Assembly (NCBI RefSeq): GCF_964340395.1 | Contig: NC_135559.1 | Location: forward strand, 17,921,050-17,985,049 | Direction of reading: 5' to 3' | Source: Glandiceps talaboti | Lineage: Eukaryota > Hemichordata > Enteropneusta > Spengelidae | DNA length: 64,000 bases | In this document: in pieces, positions 58,969 through 64,000 of the stretch | Position numbering within the stretch: position 1 is the stretch's first letter | Layout of the letters: every line of letters begins with the position of its first letter | The notes under the pieces: generated by a model | The model's input: the letters and a program-made list of their open reading frames with translations, nothing else | Databases searched by the model: none | Told to the model about the DNA's origin: nothing | Position numbers and translations under genes: made by a program

Positions 58969-59540
58969 GGTATAGATATTAGCAACATGACTTCTTGTTA
59001 TATTTATCATTATTTAGTGAAGAGAATTTTCATTCCGCCAAAATCCCAAACAAAAATTACAGTGAAGAGTTTGGAATTAATTGAGTATTATTTATGTCAT
59101 GCCGTTTAAATCTTCCTGTGATGTCAACAGAAGGATTTTTCAATAGAATATTATTCTCAATTGCTTAATGACAAATAGTAAATTATATTAGATAAAACTT
59201 GTTGATAGTGAATTGTGCTCCTGCTGTAGTAATGTTTCAGAAACCTTGAAGCACTTATTTTGGGATTGCACACATGTCACTAAGATCTGGAATGATTTCA
59301 ATATTTGGTATAACACATATTTTAATATGGATATTGAGCTAAACTATAAAACTGTTATTTTAGGTTTTGGCTCAGGACCACTGTTGAATCTGCGTCTTAC
59401 TTTGATAATTGAAGGAGTTATTTATACAAGTGGATTCCGTAAAACAGATCTTTTGTCACATGTAAATATTAGGTTAAATTTCGTTATGAATGAGAAAAAC
59501 AAGCCGCTGCGAATAACAATTCAATGCATAAGCCCATAAG
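58969..59540 (+). pseudogene. LINE copy 2, right part (L1/Tx1-like C-terminus)
   Basis: Closely follows 29257-29770, including CysSerCysCysSer...LeuLysHisLeuPheTrpAspCys and TrpAsnAspPhe. It continues the LINE interrupted at 37803. Small deletions and stops; inactive. Confidence 0.75.
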
Positions 59541-60676
59541 CTCGAACAGGGTGGATTCATATTTGATGGGCTGCCTGGTCTGTCACACGATGGTATTGTA
59601 GATAGCGCCCTCCATGTGGAGAATGCGCATAACATATGGAATTCGCATGCATAGTAATTGCTCCGCAATGCATCCTTGGGTAAAACGACCCCAAACAATT
59701 GCATAGTATATAGGGCGTGCATGTGTACTAGTCATTGAGCCGCTATGCGAGCTAATAGATGATACATATCACATCACACTGAGAACAGAAAATCAACTAA
59801 TGTAGTTCACTATGAAAATAATATCAAAAAGTAACTTTGTTTGCCTTTTGACTTATCGAAGTAAGTTTTCCAGTATTTGGGGCAGGTTTAGTTACAATAT
59901 GCTTAGGATTCCATTCGAATACTACTTGGACTGAAGCATAACCGCACAGAATGTGTTTTCCAAAACTAATGAAAAAAAGTAAGATGTATGTCTCAAAAGA
60001 TGTCTCTCTCCTCAGGACACCTTTATCATCATCATCATCCACTTAACGCGTACACAATGTATTCAATTGTTTTTTACATCACACTGAAACTGTATATTAA
60101 TAATAAGTAACCACAACAATTATAGTTCCCATGTTGCCTCATATCCAAGACTTGAATTCAGGTTTTGCGATTGTTTTCAGGGAAGTGTGTATAACAAATC
60201 TGACACAAACTTATCACCTAGCACGTTATCACTCAAACTTATCTTAAGGCCTAGTCCTTAACAACTATAGTATAAGGCGATTTGTGAAAGACTGGTGGTA
60301 TTCGATATTTATTTTCCTAACTAGCCTTGATGGCCAGTTAGTTTTGTAATAGTGGTACTCGAATATAAATATTATAATAACGTATTTGGGGAACCCCTCG
60401 TCGAATTCGCCATGCCAAAATCAGTTATTTTGTCATCGGCTTCACCTTCGACTAAACAGATAATTCTGTCTCAAAAGGGTCCTGTTAAATCTGTTAAATT
60501 CGTATTGCAAAAAGGCAAACTCTGATTGATTAATTAATTACACTTGAATTAACAGTATCTGTTACTTTTCGGTGTTTGTCACTGAACAAATAGATACTGA
60601 ACACTTTAACAATTATTGAAAAATAGACCTGTTGCTTACACAATCAAATGCCAGTAATGTTATGTAACACCATATT
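59541..60676. other. No gene recognised
   Basis: A GC-richer patch at 59560-59740 (TAGCGCCCTCCATGTGGAGA) contains a small inverted repeat. The rest is AT-rich with no supported exon. Confidence 0.4.
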
Positions 60677-63068
<2,392 letters not shown>

Positions 63069-63469
63069 AAACATGACCAAATGAATGAAGTTTAAAACAA
63101 TACCTGTGCATTTTATTGTAACCAGTCACATATATTGATAGTTCAAATAGGCTAATCTATGCTACAAATGTCATATGTCTCAGACAAAATAACGGAGGGT
63201 TACCAATAAGCTGTGGATATGACATCTCAAACACTGGAGATATTCTAAGAGTACTAGTTTTAAAGTGTTATGGGTATCTGAAAACACAGTAACATAATTT
63301 TGTTGATCAAACAGTTTGAATTGATAAATTGCTTGGCTTGCTTGACAAGAACCAAACAAGTATTACTACATGTATATAAAGTTGAGATTTACTAATACAT
63401 TTGTTACTTCCCGTAGGGAAAGGTGATGCTTTAATGAATATATATATAAGTGCATAAGGAAGGAGTGAA

Positions 63470-63930
63470 AGAGTCCCGATCAATAAATACAATCCGACGT
63501 TTCAAATCAATATTCTTTATCATAGGATATCAGGGCAAGATATACAGTAGGTCATCACCTGACTGTATATCTAAATGTTATGGAATAGAACAACTACCGC
63601 AGTTTCTTTTGAACGGTTAAATTACGCGCGGAAAGATCTAAAAAAAAATCATATATAGAACTTGCCTGAAAGATAGAATAAGCGTAGTTAGATACTATGA
63701 AATGATATAAATAATCTATTAATTCCATGGGGTTCCAGCGTTCCGAGTCGGTCAATGATTTCCTCTTCCTTCAACCTCAATCGATCGTCATCACCAGAAA
63801 CCTTACAAATTCCTGAAATAGATATATCCGATACACTAGTTAGTAATAAAATGAACATATACAGGATAGTACCCATGCTTTTGTCTGTAAAGACGAAGAT
63901 GTTCCACGAAACGATCACAAAGATGACGTA
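63470..63930 (-). pseudogene. Possible Penelope-like element 3' end
   Basis: The minus-strand frame ending at 63688 closes with ArgLeuLysGluGluGluIleIleAspArgLeuGlyThrLeuGluProHisGlyIleAsn. This resembles the C-terminal tail after the GIY-YIG nuclease in Penelope-like reverse transcriptases. The following minus-strand sequence contains TTGAAACGTCGGATTG, also reminiscent of their 3' regions. The nuclease core itself is not visible, so the call rests on a short tail. Confidence 0.35.
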
Positions 63931-64000
63931 CAGTCGAACCTATATATAAAAAACTCCACATTTCTGGCATGTAATGCAATACACTACTTTAGTACTGATA

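Overview
This window looks like nuclear DNA of a multicellular animal, probably a marine invertebrate. The basis is AT-rich, intron-bearing genes with GT-AG junctions, a very high load of nested transposons and long microsatellites. The species cannot be named from the sequence. Homology statements come from motif recognition by eye; no database was searched. Only two host-like genes are well supported, and nearly everything else is mobile or repetitive DNA.

Layout. 1-6.1 kb: microsatellites, a possible terminal exon, tandem repeats and a broken LTR-retrotransposon gag. 6.1-9.7 kb: a non-autonomous DNA transposon (ends TGTACAACC, 6-bp TSD); a second inverted copy lies at 19.2-21.5 kb. 11.5-30.6 kb: three in-phase exons of a plus-strand gene for a secreted, possibly beta-propeller protein with a Gly-Thr linker. 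Its introns hold LINE, Ty3/gypsy and DNA-transposon insertions. 31.9-37.4 kb: an intact seven-exon minus-strand gene of 874 codons. It joins a Mutator-like transposase domain to a C-terminal DEDDh exonuclease with all four acidic residues and the histidine present.

37.8-59.0 kb: one 21,162-bp element with CACTA ends, two 259-bp terminal inverted repeats (one mismatch seen) and a 3-bp ATT duplication, inserted in a LINE. No transposase was found in it. It holds nested insertions: a LINE itself interrupted by a (TA)n island carrying a hammerhead-ribozyme-like motif, an LTR retrotransposon with 429-bp LTRs and two small membrane-protein frames, two further LINE fragments, and at least eleven foldback insertions. 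Ten of those are 21-49 bp and one is 154 bp; all sit between 9-bp direct repeats.

59-64 kb: AT-rich subrepeats containing octamer motifs, a long (GACA)n tract, and what may be the tail of a Penelope-like element.

How the parts relate: the transposase-exonuclease gene has 9-bp-TSD foldback insertions next door, and 9-10 bp duplications are the Mutator superfamily hallmark. A link between them is inference. The secreted-protein gene is incomplete here: its last visible exon ends in phase 1, so more exons must lie downstream.
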